Shown here: piece after piece, positions 15,827 to 24,932 of the stretch | Position numbering within the stretch: position 1 is the stretch's first letter | Layout of the letters: each line of letters begins with the position of its first letter | Source: an uncultured Gammaproteobacteria bacterium | Lineage (GTDB): Bacteria > Pseudomonadota > Gammaproteobacteria > Pseudomonadales > Azotimanducaceae | Direction of reading: 5' to 3' | Length of the DNA stretch: 39,722 nucleotides | Assembly (NCBI GenBank): GCA_913045175.1 | Contig: CAJWQG010000031.1 | Location: 1-39,722, forward strand | Position numbers and translations under genes: made by a program | Notes under the pieces: generated by a model | Told to the model about the DNA's origin: nothing | Databases searched by the model: none | The model's input: only the letters and a program-made list of their open reading frames with translations

Positions 15827-16984
15827 TCAGTTCTGACTGTCGATACACCTATAGAGGCTTTCTATCAGTTTCATTGAGCGCGGCGTAGCCGCTGCATCCG
15901 CCTGCATCTGGTTCATCGCATAGCCGAAGCCGACATTGTTTTGCGGATCGGCGAACCCGGATGAGCCACCTGCCCCACCGTGACCAAATGAATCCTCGAA
16001 CGGACCGTAGGCACCTTCTGTATTCAGCATGAAACCTCGTGCACGACGCACAGGAACACCTACCACCAGATCAACCTCGCCATCCACCTCCAGCTTTGTT
16101 GACTCGGCTATTGCTTCGTGTGAAATAATTTTTGTGTCGCCAAGTGTGCCGCCATTTGCCAGCGCTGCATATACCGTTGCAATGCCCCGCGCGTTACCCT
16201 GACCGTTAGCCGCTGCGATCTCTGCCCGCCGCCACACATCACTGCTGGCATCCCTATATGGTGCAACGGACGGATTTTGCAGCGAGATGGGATAGAGTTC
16301 CGGCACCTCTGGCACCTCAGTCACCCTCGGTTTCTTGCGGGCCCTGTTCGGGCCGATCAAGATGCCACAACGAGACATTTCAGAACCCGGCAAGCCAATG
16401 TAGAAATCTGCGCCCAGCGGCTCTGCGACTTTCTCGCGAAAGTACTGACCGAGTGTTTTGCCGGTGATGCGTCGAACCAATTCTCCGGGGAAATATCCCC
16501 AGGTGATTGCGTGGTAACCGACTGCGGTCCCCGGTTCCCACAGGGGTTTCTGTGCAGCAAGCAGATTTACCATCTTGTCAAAGTCATAGAGATCCTCAAC
16601 CTCAAGCTTCGTTTCAACGCCGCAAAGTCCCGCCTGGTGAGATAGCAACTGACCGACAGTAACGTCCTGCTTACCCTCGGCACCAAACTCGGGCCAATAG
16701 GTGGTCACCTTCTCGTCGTAGTCGATGAGCCCTTCGTCGAACAAAATCGCCAGCGCCACCGACGCCATACCCTTGGTCGTCGAGTAGACGTTAATGAGCG
16801 TATCCGATTGCCAGGGCTTGCTCATCTCGGCATCAGTGAAGCCACCCCAGATATCAACGACCTTCTCGCCCTGATACAGCGCGCAGCAGCTTGCGCCTAC
16901 TTCGATATCCTCCCAAAGCTCGGCGAATGTATCTCTGACCGGCTCAAACCCTGCCGCTACGTTACCTTCAATCGTGATGTCCAT
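15827..16984 (-). CDS. Serine hydrolase of the class C beta-lactamase/EstB fold, copy 1
   Basis: A 385-residue protein with S68-T-T-K71 (SxxK nucleophile/base motif) in INVYSTTKGMASV, a Tyr in GTAVGYHAITWGYFPG at the YxN position (YHA here), and HGGAGGSSGFADP as the third motif. The pattern is that of EstB-like carboxylesterases and not of true beta-lactamases. There is no signal peptide, so it is probably cytoplasmic. GGACGAG upstream of the ATG is a fair ribosome site. It is divergent from the ThDP-enzyme gene (81-bp spacer) and convergent with vapC. The likely role is ester or lactone hydrolysis; the substrate is unknown. Confidence 0.9.
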   Translation of the reverse strand: MDITIEGNVAAGFEPVRDTFAELWEDIEVGASCCALYQGEKVVDIWGGFTDAEMSKPWQSDTLINVYSTTKGMASVALAILFDEGLIDYDEKVTTYWPEFGAEGKQDVTVGQLLSHQAGLCGVETKLEVEDLYDFDKMVNLLAAQKPLWEPGTAVGYHAITWGYFPGELVRRITGKTLGQYFREKVAEPLGADFYIGLPGSEMSRCGILIGPNRARKKPRVTEVPEVPELYPISLQNPSVAPYRDASSDVWRRAEIAAANGQGNARGIATVYAALANGGTLGDTKIISHEAIAESTKLEVDGEVDLVVGVPVRRARGFMLNTEGAYGPFEDSFGHGGAGGSSGFADPQNNVGFGYAMNQMQADAAATPRSMKLIESLYRCIDSQN

Positions 16985-17065
16985 AAGTCTCGTCCAAAGC
17001 GCGAATCAGCGATTATAGAGGCCCTTGTGTCATAATTCTGTGAAATTCAATAAACGAGTGCTTCA

Positions 17066-18724
17066 GTGCAGCAGGAAAATACTCGCGTCTTCGACGTACT
17101 TGCAGAGACTTTTGCCCAGGAAGAGGTAACAACCTGTTTCGCGTTACTGGGTGACGCCAACATGAACTGGGCGACCCGCCTGGAAGAACGGGGTTGCAGG
17201 TTTATCTATGTACGCCATGAACACTGTGCCGTGGCGGCTGCCATGGCCTACGCACGCAAAACTTTGGAAGTTGGCGTCGCGAGCGTCACCTGTGGACCTG
17301 GTGTTACCCAGCTCATGACTGCACTACCCGCGGCAGTACGTGCCAGCCTGCCGGTGGTCGTATTCGCAGGAGAGTCACCGCTTAAAAGCGCCTGGTACAA
17401 CCAGGGAATTGATCAGGCGCCCCTGGTCACAGGCACCGGCGCCGCATACCACCGACTGCATTTTCCCTCTCAGATGCCAACCGCAATTCGTGATGCATTC
17501 TTACAGGCACGAACAGAACGCCGGCCCGTTGTTCTAGGCATTCCATTCGATCTACAGAACCTGCCTTGGGAAGGTGACCTTACACTACCGACACCGTCGC
17601 AAATGCTGCAAAACGAACCGGCCGCTCTACCACCGTCGGAAACAGAGCTGACCCATGCCGTTGATTTAATCTCGAATGCCGAACGCGTTGTAGTGTTTGC
17701 GGGTCAGGGTGCGGTCGAATCGAAAGCCGGTCAGGCATGCCGGGACCTCGCCGCCAAGACGGGAGGCCTCCTTACGACCACGCTGCCGGCCAGGGGCCTT
17801 TTCCATGACGATCCTTTCTGCATCGGCATTACCGGCAGCTTTTCTACGGAAGTTGGCCTCAAATGTTTGCAGCAGGCGGACCTTATTGTTGCTGTGGGCT
17901 GTTCACTCGCCTTCCATGCTGGCGGTGGTGGTCAATTGTGGCCTAACGCAGAGGTACTACATGTTGATATCGAACCACGATCCATAAGCCAGGGACAAAC
18001 TGTCGCCAGGCATCACGTTCGCGCTGATGCCTGTCTGGGCATGGAATCGATCACCGCCGCGTTGCCGACACGAGAACAGCACTGGCGCGACAATGAGCTC
18101 GCTGAACGCATTCGTACCGAGCCAGCGGATAGCGCGCAGTTCGAAATAGAACCGGATCTGCTTGACCCGCGGGAAGCTGTCGCCGCATTGGAAGACTCAC
18201 TACCACTGGACTGGGAAGTCGTTAATTCGTCCGGACACTGCTCCGCATTCTTTGCGCAGATGCCATCCCGGTCCAACGAACATTTTCTGACGATCCGCGA
18301 GTACGGTGCTATCGGCAACGGCACCTCGTTCGCAATGGGCGTAGCAGCCGCGAGGCCTGATAGCAGGGTCGTATTGTTTGATGGTGATGGCAGCGCACTG
18401 ATGCACATTCAGGAACTAGAGACCATGCATCGTCACAAGATGAAGATACTCATCGTGGTGATGAATGATGGAGCCTATGGTTCCGAAATTCATAAACTTC
18501 GATCAGAAGGTTTATCCGAGTCTGGCGCTGTGTTCGGTTTCTCTGACCTTGCAGGAATAGCCAGGGGGTTTGGGCTGCACGGACAGACAATAACTGACGT
18601 TTCCCAGTTACCGGCGGCCTTGGAGGAACTCGAGCAGGTCGAAGGTCCAGCACTCTGGGACCTGCGCGTATCGGACAAGGTTGTTTCACGTATTACGCGA
18701 CAGGCGCATCCCCCTAGAAGCTGA
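17066..18724 (+). CDS. Thiamine diphosphate-dependent enzyme (acetolactate synthase/decarboxylase family)
   Basis: A 552-residue protein from a GTG start. It has the three-domain layout of ThDP enzymes. The N-terminal Pyr domain carries the catalytic Glu52 in YVRHEHCAVAAAMAYAR and SVTCGPGVTQLM. The central domain has VVVFAGQGAVES and DLIVAVGCSLAF. The C-terminal PP domain has the cofactor motif GDGSALMHIQELETM ending in VVMNDGAYGSE. Family members include acetolactate synthase, benzoylformate decarboxylase, oxalyl-CoA decarboxylase and sulfoacetaldehyde acetyltransferase. Nothing in the sequence fixes which 2-keto substrate is used. Its stop codon lies in a short tandem repeat (18720-18796) shared with the end of the convergent HMG-CoA lyase gene. 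Confidence 0.9.
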   Translation: MQQENTRVFDVLAETFAQEEVTTCFALLGDANMNWATRLEERGCRFIYVRHEHCAVAAAMAYARKTLEVGVASVTCGPGVTQLMTALPAAVRASLPVVVFAGESPLKSAWYNQGIDQAPLVTGTGAAYHRLHFPSQMPTAIRDAFLQARTERRPVVLGIPFDLQNLPWEGDLTLPTPSQMLQNEPAALPPSETELTHAVDLISNAERVVVFAGQGAVESKAGQACRDLAAKTGGLLTTTLPARGLFHDDPFCIGITGSFSTEVGLKCLQQADLIVAVGCSLAFHAGGGGQLWPNAEVLHVDIEPRSISQGQTVARHHVRADACLGMESITAALPTREQHWRDNELAERIRTEPADSAQFEIEPDLLDPREAVAALEDSLPLDWEVVNSSGHCSAFFAQMPSRSNEHFLTIREYGAIGNGTSFAMGVAAARPDSRVVLFDGDGSALMHIQELETMHRHKMKILIVVMNDGAYGSEIHKLRSEGLSESGAVFGFSDLAGIARGFGLHGQTITDVSQLPAALEELEQVEGPALWDLRVSDKVVSRITRQAHPPRS

Positions 18725-18796
18725 CGGCTTTTACAAGAAAAGCTGACGGCTCTTACAAAAAGAAGGTGAAGGCTCTTACAAAACAAGCTAACGGCT
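18720..18796. repeat. Short tandem repeat between convergent genes
   Basis: Units related to GCTGACGGCTCTTACAAAA recur at 18720, 18742, 18766 and, partially, 18787, with a period of 21 to 24 bp and small changes. The first unit contains the TGA stop of the ThDP-enzyme gene, and the last touches the stop of the HMG-CoA lyase gene. No strong hairpin is formed. Confidence 0.75.
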
Positions 18797-19701
18797 CAAG
18801 ACCTACTGCGTTTACCCGTAATCGCGTTTGCTGCTCTGGAGTTGTTTTCCCGATCAAGCGCTGCCGAAATAAAGTTACCAGCATCAATCAGTTGATCCAG
18901 ATCGATCCCTGTTTCATACCCAAGACCATGGAGCATATAAACGACGTCTTCGGTTGCTACATTACCCGTTGCGCCATCCGCATAGGGGCAACCTCCAAGA
19001 CCAGCAACGGAGCTGTCGATGATTCGAATGTCATGCTCCAGGGCCACATAGATATTGGCGAGAGCCTGTCCGTAGGTATCATGGCAATGGACCGCGAGTT
19101 GCGAGGCAGGGATGCTCTTCGTAAGCAGTTGTAACAGGGTCGCAACCTCTCCTGGCGTCCCTATACCGATAGTATCGCCCAGGGAAATTTCGTAACAACC
19201 CATATCCAGCAAACTCTGACTTACATCGCGAACATGCTCAGGGCTGATAGCCCCTTCGTAGGGACACCCGACAACACAGGATACGTAACCACGCACTCTT
19301 ATTTGGTCACGCGCCGCTGCTTCCATCACGGGCTCGAATCGAGCCAGGCTTTCTGCAATCGAGCAGTTGATGTTGCGTTGATTAAACGCTTCGGATGCAG
19401 CACTGAATACAGCCACTTCATCTGCACCTGAGGCAACCGCCTGATCATAGCCACGCATGTTCGGCGTTAACGCCGCATAAACAACGTCCTTTCGTCTGGA
19501 TAATCCATCAAAGACCTCGTCGCTTCCCGCCATCTGAGGTATGGCTTTGGGGCTGACGAAGCTACCAGCTTCGATATAACCAGCGCCCGCTTCCGTAAGC
19601 AGGTCGATAAGGCGGACCTTAGTGGCTGTATCGATGGGGCTCGATTCGTTCTGCAGACCATCTCTTGGCCCAACCTCTACGATCCTGACGGATTCACTCA
19701 T
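18796..19701 (-). CDS. mvaB: Hydroxymethylglutaryl-CoA lyase
   Basis: A 301-residue TIM-barrel lyase starting MSESVRIVEVGPRDGLQNE, the hallmark of HMG-CoA lyase (Arg13, Asp14). Metal-site histidines are in AVHCHDTYGQALAN (His205, His207), and the active-site cysteine is Cys238 in GLGGCPYADGATGN. GYVSCVVGCPYEG is also diagnostic. It cleaves HMG-CoA to acetyl-CoA and acetoacetate, the last step of leucine and acyclic-terpene catabolism; related enzymes act on other 3-hydroxy-3-methylacyl-CoAs. AGGAG lies 7 bases before the ATG. It is divergent from the enoyl-CoA isomerase operon (135-bp spacer), consistent with a CoA-linked degradation pathway. Family firm; the exact acyl chain is not certain. 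Confidence 0.93.
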   Translation of the reverse strand: MSESVRIVEVGPRDGLQNESSPIDTATKVRLIDLLTEAGAGYIEAGSFVSPKAIPQMAGSDEVFDGLSRRKDVVYAALTPNMRGYDQAVASGADEVAVFSAASEAFNQRNINCSIAESLARFEPVMEAAARDQIRVRGYVSCVVGCPYEGAISPEHVRDVSQSLLDMGCYEISLGDTIGIGTPGEVATLLQLLTKSIPASQLAVHCHDTYGQALANIYVALEHDIRIIDSSVAGLGGCPYADGATGNVATEDVVYMLHGLGYETGIDLDQLIDAGNFISAALDRENNSRAANAITGKRSRS

Positions 19702-19836
19702 ACTTCATCTCCTCTGTTCTAAACAAGAATACATCGGTATCGGACCCATTAGAAAGCGCAGCCCGACATGAGTTGATTTCTGACCCACAATCAACGCATC
19801 ATGCCGCTACTGTAAAAACACCATAAGAACATCACG

Positions 19837-20658
19837 ATGTCAGACGACGATCCCATACTGGACGAAAGACGTGGAAACAATGACGGCATTCTCTGGGTCA
19901 CATTGAATCGACCCGAAAAAATGAATGCTTTGACCTTTCCGCTACTGCGCCGGATGCGCGAAATTTTTGATGAAGCCCATCTTGACCGGACAGTACGTTG
20001 CGTCGTGATCACCGGGGCTGGTCGAGGGTTCTGCGCAGGCATGGACATGGGGGGCGGTGCGAATCCAGACGCAGCACCGAAAACAGACAACCATCCCGAC
20101 CCGGAAGGACACCGTTTGAATTTCAGAGTCGAGGTCGAAGCCTACCTATCGCTTCGTAAGCTGGAGGTTCCCGTCATTGTTGGCATCAACGGCCCCGCAG
20201 TGGGTGCAGGTTTTGACCTTGTCTGTCACTGTGACCTGGCTGTTGGGTCGACCGCGGCGCGCTACCAGGTCGCCTATGTCAAACGCGGGCTTTACCCTGA
20301 TCTGGGTGGATTCTGGTCACTCCCTCGTTTGATCGGTTGGCGAAAAGCGATGGATCTCATGATGACCGGTCGATTTATGAGTGCAGAAGAAGCACATGAA
20401 TCTGGAATTACTAATTTCCTCGTGGAACCTGAGGCATTTGGGGAAAAGCTGATGGACTACGCGCTTGAAATTGAAGCGGGTCCGCCTATCGGACAAAAAG
20501 TAGGGAAGATGCTCGCCTACCGCACGGCATCCATGCCCTTCGATCAGGCGATGGCCTGGTCAGAAACGGCGATACCGCTAGTAGACATGTCACAGGACTT
20601 TGTTGAAGGCAGGGCTGCTTTTCTTGAGAAGCGCGAAGCGGAGTTTAAGGGTAAATGA
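19837..20658 (+). CDS. Enoyl-CoA hydratase/isomerase family protein (PaaG-like active site)
   Basis: A 273-residue crotonase-fold protein. The oxyanion-hole segments are GRGFCAGMDMG and GPAVGAGFDLVCHCDLA. The position of the first classical hydratase glutamate (usually E-I-K/N) is Tyr in AYVKRGL. The catalytic region reads GLYPD155LGG, matching the PD-x-GG pattern of PaaG-type isomerases, which use that aspartate. An isomerase or unusual hydratase is therefore more likely than a standard beta-oxidation hydratase. It is the first gene of an operon with the SDR (31-bp gap) and flavoprotein. Confidence 0.9.
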   Translation: MSDDDPILDERRGNNDGILWVTLNRPEKMNALTFPLLRRMREIFDEAHLDRTVRCVVITGAGRGFCAGMDMGGGANPDAAPKTDNHPDPEGHRLNFRVEVEAYLSLRKLEVPVIVGINGPAVGAGFDLVCHCDLAVGSTAARYQVAYVKRGLYPDLGGFWSLPRLIGWRKAMDLMMTGRFMSAEEAHESGITNFLVEPEAFGEKLMDYALEIEAGPPIGQKVGKMLAYRTASMPFDQAMAWSETAIPLVDMSQDFVEGRAAFLEKREAEFKGK

Positions 20659-20689
20659 GAGATTACTTGGTCGAAAAGAGGAATAGATC

Positions 20690-21505
20690 ATGAGTGGACT
20701 AGAAGGCAAGGTAGCGATCGTCACCGGTTCATCCAGAGGCATTGGTGAAGGCATAGCCCGTCGCCTGGCGATTGCGGGTGCCAAGATCATCGTTGCCGCC
20801 CGTACGGTGGAGGTTCGAGACGAACGACTATCCGGGACCATTGACACGGTGACCGATGCAATCAAGGCGGCGGGGGGAGAAGCCACCGGTGTAGCCACCA
20901 ATCTAACGAAGAAAGAAGATCGCGAGAATCTTGTTACGGCGGCCCATGATATTTATGGCCGCGTCGATATCCTTGTAAATAACGGCGCAATTCTGATCCC
21001 CGGTAATATTGTCGACTATGAAGAGCGATCCTATGACCGCATGATGGAGATTCTCATTAAAGCGCCACACCATCTGTGTCAGCTGGTGCTGCCAGGCATG
21101 ATAGAACGGGCAGAAGGCGGTTCCATCCTCAATATCTCCTCAGTGGCGGCCCAACCGACGCCTCTGCACCAACGACCTTACGAAGCTGTGTATGGTATGG
21201 CCAAGGCGGCCCTCGAGCATTACACAACCAGCCTGGCAGCTGAGATTTACGAGCATGGTATTTCCGTAAACTCCGTGGCACCCAATGGCGTTGTGGCAAC
21301 GCCCGGTCAGATGTTTGCCCGCAAATACTCACAAGAAATGCTGGATGCGGCTGAGCCTGTAGAAAGTGTGGCGCAGGCAGCATACGAGTTTGTGTCAGGG
21401 AACCCGAAAGAGCTTACCGGCAAAAATCGCTTCAGCAAGGATCTACTCAAGGAATTAGGTGTTGAGCCAGTTGATATTGGTATGGAGGCACCCACGCCCA
21501 ATTGA
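20690..21505 (+). CDS. Short-chain dehydrogenase/reductase
   Basis: A 271-residue SDR with the cofactor motif TGSSRGIG (12-19), NNGA (97-100), Ser150/151 in SILNISS, and the YxxxK catalytic pair Tyr168-Lys172 in YGMAK. The DERLSGTIDTVTDAI insertion after the second strand is shared with SDRs near acyl-CoA genes in actinobacterial and proteobacterial catabolic clusters. It oxidises or reduces an alcohol/ketone with NAD(P). GAGGAA lies 8 bases before the ATG. The last residues are on a short tail (VEPVDIGMEAPTPN). It is followed by the flavoprotein gene after 21 bp; the substrate is probably the same pathway intermediate. Confidence 0.92.
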   Translation: MSGLEGKVAIVTGSSRGIGEGIARRLAIAGAKIIVAARTVEVRDERLSGTIDTVTDAIKAAGGEATGVATNLTKKEDRENLVTAAHDIYGRVDILVNNGAILIPGNIVDYEERSYDRMMEILIKAPHHLCQLVLPGMIERAEGGSILNISSVAAQPTPLHQRPYEAVYGMAKAALEHYTTSLAAEIYEHGISVNSVAPNGVVATPGQMFARKYSQEMLDAAEPVESVAQAAYEFVSGNPKELTGKNRFSKDLLKELGVEPVDIGMEAPTPN

Positions 21506-21526
21506 CGGGGTAAAACTCTCGTATTC

Positions 21527-23008
21527 ATGGACGCACCAAACGTTATACCCAAACACTGGGATCAGGAAGCCGATATTGTCGTGGTCGGATTTGGTGCTGC
21601 AGGCTTTGCAACATCAGTTACCGCCCATGACATGGGTGCAGATGTCCTGATCCTGGAGAAAGCACCGAAGGGGGAGGAAGGTGGAAATACCAAGGTTGCG
21701 GGTCAAGGCTACCTCAACACATCTAACGAAAATGATGCTGCTGCCTATTTGACTGCACTTTGTGGCCATTATGAGGTACCAGAGACCATGATACGTGTCT
21801 GGGCGTATGAGATGTGTCTCAACAACGACTGGCTCTCAAGCCTTGGTGCAGATCCACAAGAACATCAACATCAACCTGTTGGCATCGAGTTCCCGGATCT
21901 TCCTGGCGCTAACTGTGTACACAAGTTTCACGACGGTCCTACCTACGGCTATTCTCTGACCTGGAAGCGGTTCTATAGCCTGGTCAAGCAACGTGCTATT
22001 CGTATCGAGTATGAGTCCCCGGCCAAAGGACTGGTACAAAATGGCTCATCGGGTGAAATTATTGGTGTACGTGCCGTTCGCGACGGCAAAACCATCACCG
22101 TTAAGGCGCGCAAAGCGGTGGTCCTAACATGTGGCGGATTTGAGAATAACCAGCAGATGATACGCGACTACTTGCCTGACCTGCCCTACTGCTACACATC
22201 GGGCTCACCGTACAATGAGGGCGATGGTATTTCGATGGGCCTCTCCGTCGGCGCAGACCTCTGGCATATGAACAACTTTGCAGGCCCCAGCATGGCATTG
22301 AAGGTGCCAGAGATTTCGACAACTTTTTCTATGCAGGCATTCCAGTACAACAAGGAGTTACCCGGCGGGGCGATTGCCGTCGGCCCTAATGCCAGGCGGT
22401 TTATTGATGAAAAGCGAAAGACCTGTCACGGCAAATTACCCATGCACGGTACCTGGAAGAAACTCCCCACACCCTGCCCCATGCATTTCATCTTCGACAA
22501 TACACATATGACTGCTAGCCCACTGTGGGACGGTACTCCCAGCCATGGATGGACACAGATAGTCGAGCAGTACGACTGGAGCGATGACAATAGCAAAGAG
22601 GTTGAGAAAGGCTGGATTAAACGGGCGGATACAATCGAGCAACTGGCGACACTGGTGGATCTGGATTCGCATTCCCTTGCCGCCACAATAAAGGAGTGGA
22701 ATGATGGCTGTGCGAATGGAGAAGACAAACAACATGGTCGCACCATGATGTTGAACCCAATTACCGAGCCACCCTACTACGCCATCGAAATGTCACCCTC
22801 AATGCTAAACACCCAGGGCGGACCGCGACGTAACGAGAACGCCCAGATTGTGCGGCCCGACAGCACGCCAATTCCCCGCCTGTACAGCGCAGGAGAACTG
22901 GGTTCAATATACAGTTACCTCTATCAGGGCACAGGTAATATCGGAGAGTGCCTCGCCTTCGGTCGAATAGCAGCAAGAAATGCCGTTGCAGAAACGCCAT
23001 GGAAATAA
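21527..23008 (+). CDS. FAD-dependent oxidoreductase (fumarate reductase/ketosteroid dehydrogenase-like)
   Basis: A 493-residue FAD_binding_2 flavoprotein. The dinucleotide fold is IVVVGFGAAGFATSVTAHD with Glu in LILEKAPKGEEGGNT. The C-terminal FAD motif is LYSAGELGSIYSYLYQGTGN followed by IGECLAFGRIAARNAV. Relatives are soluble fumarate reductases, 3-ketosteroid-delta1-dehydrogenase and urocanate reductase, all of which dehydrogenate or hydrogenate a C-C bond next to a carbonyl. No signal peptide or flavocytochrome domain is present. One base separates its stop from the S9 peptidase ATG at 23010, so the operon continues. Likely role: desaturating a pathway intermediate (inference). Confidence 0.9.
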   Translation: MDAPNVIPKHWDQEADIVVVGFGAAGFATSVTAHDMGADVLILEKAPKGEEGGNTKVAGQGYLNTSNENDAAAYLTALCGHYEVPETMIRVWAYEMCLNNDWLSSLGADPQEHQHQPVGIEFPDLPGANCVHKFHDGPTYGYSLTWKRFYSLVKQRAIRIEYESPAKGLVQNGSSGEIIGVRAVRDGKTITVKARKAVVLTCGGFENNQQMIRDYLPDLPYCYTSGSPYNEGDGISMGLSVGADLWHMNNFAGPSMALKVPEISTTFSMQAFQYNKELPGGAIAVGPNARRFIDEKRKTCHGKLPMHGTWKKLPTPCPMHFIFDNTHMTASPLWDGTPSHGWTQIVEQYDWSDDNSKEVEKGWIKRADTIEQLATLVDLDSHSLAATIKEWNDGCANGEDKQHGRTMMLNPITEPPYYAIEMSPSMLNTQGGPRRNENAQIVRPDSTPIPRLYSAGELGSIYSYLYQGTGNIGECLAFGRIAARNAVAETPWK

Positions 23009-23009
23009 C

Positions 23010-24932
23010 ATGGCACAGGTAGAAAGCTACGGTGCCTGGCGCTCACCGATCACCGGTGACGCGATTGTTGCGGAGTCCATTGGACTCGGTGGGGTCTCCT
23101 TTCACAAAGGAAATCTTTACTGGACTGAAAGTCGGCCAACCGAGGGCGGTCGAAACGTCATGGTCGAGCGTACGCCCGATAGCAATGAACGGGACATCAA
23201 TCCGGCTCCCTACAACATACGTACCCGGGTGCATGAGTATGGCGGCGGTGCCTCTCTGCTCGAAGACGACACTTTATACTTCATTAATTTCACAGATCAG
23301 CAGGTGTATAGACAAATACTTGCCGACGACACGCCCACAAAGCTTACCGATGCGCCCGGTTTGCGCTTTGCTAATGGCAGTATGGATACGCAGCGAAGTC
23401 GTATCATCTACGTGATTGAAGATCACACGGGGGATGGTGAAGCACAAAACTATTTGGGTGCGGTGAGCCTTACGGACGGGTCAATCATCAAGCTGACCGA
23501 AGGTCATGACTTCTACTCTTCCCCAACTCTTAGTCCCAAGGGTAACCAGCTTTCATGGCTGACCTGGGACCATCCTGATATGCCATGGGATGAAACCAAG
23601 CTATGGCAAGCAAACATCGATCAGAGCGGCAATCTTGACCAGCCTGAGCTGATCGCAGGTGGGGACAGGCAATCCGTACAACAACCTCGTTACTCACCAG
23701 ACGGACGTCTGTTCTATGTTTCGGATGTCGGGGGCTGGTGGAACCTCTGCGGCCCCGACGGCTGCGTATGCGAAAAGGAGGCAGAATTCGGGGGTGCCCA
23801 CTGGTCATTCGGGCTCTGCAACTACCAGTTCGCAGATGACAACACCATTATCTGCGTGTATAGCGAAAGCAATCTGTCACAGCTTGCTACGCTGGATCTT
23901 ACTAACGGCGAACTCTCCGTGATCGAACAAGATGACACGGACATCGGCGGGATCCACCTGGATGAGGGACAACTTTGCTACATCGGCGCCTCGCCAATGC
24001 AAGTCTCAGCAGCAAAAGTCAGGGACCTGGACACCGAGCACACCGCGACCATTAAACAATCGGCGTCACTCAAGGTCGATCAGGGTTACCTTTCCCACCC
24101 GGAGGCCATCCAGTTTCCCGCCATAGATGATGAAACGGCACATGCGTTCTTCTATCCACCAACTAACAGGGATTTTGAGGCGCCGGAGGGAGAGCTTCCT
24201 CCACTACTGGTTTTTATGCACGGCGGGCCCACTAGCTCGACACACAGTGCGCTCAGCCTGCGGACCCAATACTGGACTTCCCGTGGTTTTGCCATCCTCG
24301 ATATCAATTACCGTGGTTCTACCGGCTATGGCCGCGCCTATCGAGACAAGTTACTCATGAACTGGGGAATAGTGGACGTGGAAGATACCGTTCATGGCGT
24401 GAAGTTTCTTGTGGATCAGGGGCTTGTCGATGGTGAAAAAACAGCAATACGCGGCGGCAGCGCAGGCGGCTTTACCGTACTTGCCGCATTAACCTTCGAA
24501 GATACATTTAAGGCAGGCGCAAGTCTTTACGGCATCGGCGATCTTGAGACCCTGGCCCGTGACACCCACAAATTCGAGTCTCGCTATCTTGATAGTTTAA
24601 TCGGCCCCTACCCTGAAGAAATAGAGCGCTACAAGAAGCGTTCCCCCATCAACCATACCGAGCAACTTACCGGCGCGGTTATTTTCTTTCAGGGTTTAGA
24701 GGACAACGTCGTACCACCGAACCAGGCAGAAGCGATGGTCGACGCACTGGATAAAAAAGGTCTCCCCTGCGCATACGTACCATTCGAGGGTGAGCAACAT
24801 GGTTTTAGACGTGCAGAGAACATCAAACGTAGCCTTGAGCTCGAACTGTATTTTTACGGATGTGTCTTCGGCTTTACTCCCGCAGACAATATCCCACCTA
24901 TTCCAATTCGCAATCTGGAGATATCCCAATGA
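23010..24932 (+). CDS. S9-family prolyl-oligopeptidase-type peptidase
   Basis: The start is taken at ATG 23010 (MAQVESYGAW), one base after the previous stop, instead of the longer in-frame start at 22980 that overlaps the flavoprotein. The 640-residue product has an N-terminal beta-propeller region (VHEYGGGASLLEDDTLYFIN, SPTLSPKGNQLSWLTWDHPD) and a C-terminal alpha/beta-hydrolase domain. That domain has VFMHGGPTS, the nucleophile GGS484AGG, Asp in GLEDNVVPP and His in GEQHGFRR. It belongs with dipeptidyl aminopeptidase/acylaminoacyl peptidases, which also include ester hydrolases. No signal peptide is seen. The end overlaps the metallophosphoesterase start (ATGA). Confidence 0.92.
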   Translation: MAQVESYGAWRSPITGDAIVAESIGLGGVSFHKGNLYWTESRPTEGGRNVMVERTPDSNERDINPAPYNIRTRVHEYGGGASLLEDDTLYFINFTDQQVYRQILADDTPTKLTDAPGLRFANGSMDTQRSRIIYVIEDHTGDGEAQNYLGAVSLTDGSIIKLTEGHDFYSSPTLSPKGNQLSWLTWDHPDMPWDETKLWQANIDQSGNLDQPELIAGGDRQSVQQPRYSPDGRLFYVSDVGGWWNLCGPDGCVCEKEAEFGGAHWSFGLCNYQFADDNTIICVYSESNLSQLATLDLTNGELSVIEQDDTDIGGIHLDEGQLCYIGASPMQVSAAKVRDLDTEHTATIKQSASLKVDQGYLSHPEAIQFPAIDDETAHAFFYPPTNRDFEAPEGELPPLLVFMHGGPTSSTHSALSLRTQYWTSRGFAILDINYRGSTGYGRAYRDKLLMNWGIVDVEDTVHGVKFLVDQGLVDGEKTAIRGGSAGGFTVLAALTFEDTFKAGASLYGIGDLETLARDTHKFESRYLDSLIGPYPEEIERYKKRSPINHTEQLTGAVIFFQGLEDNVVPPNQAEAMVDALDKKGLPCAYVPFEGEQHGFRRAENIKRSLELELYFYGCVFGFTPADNIPPIPIRNLEISQ

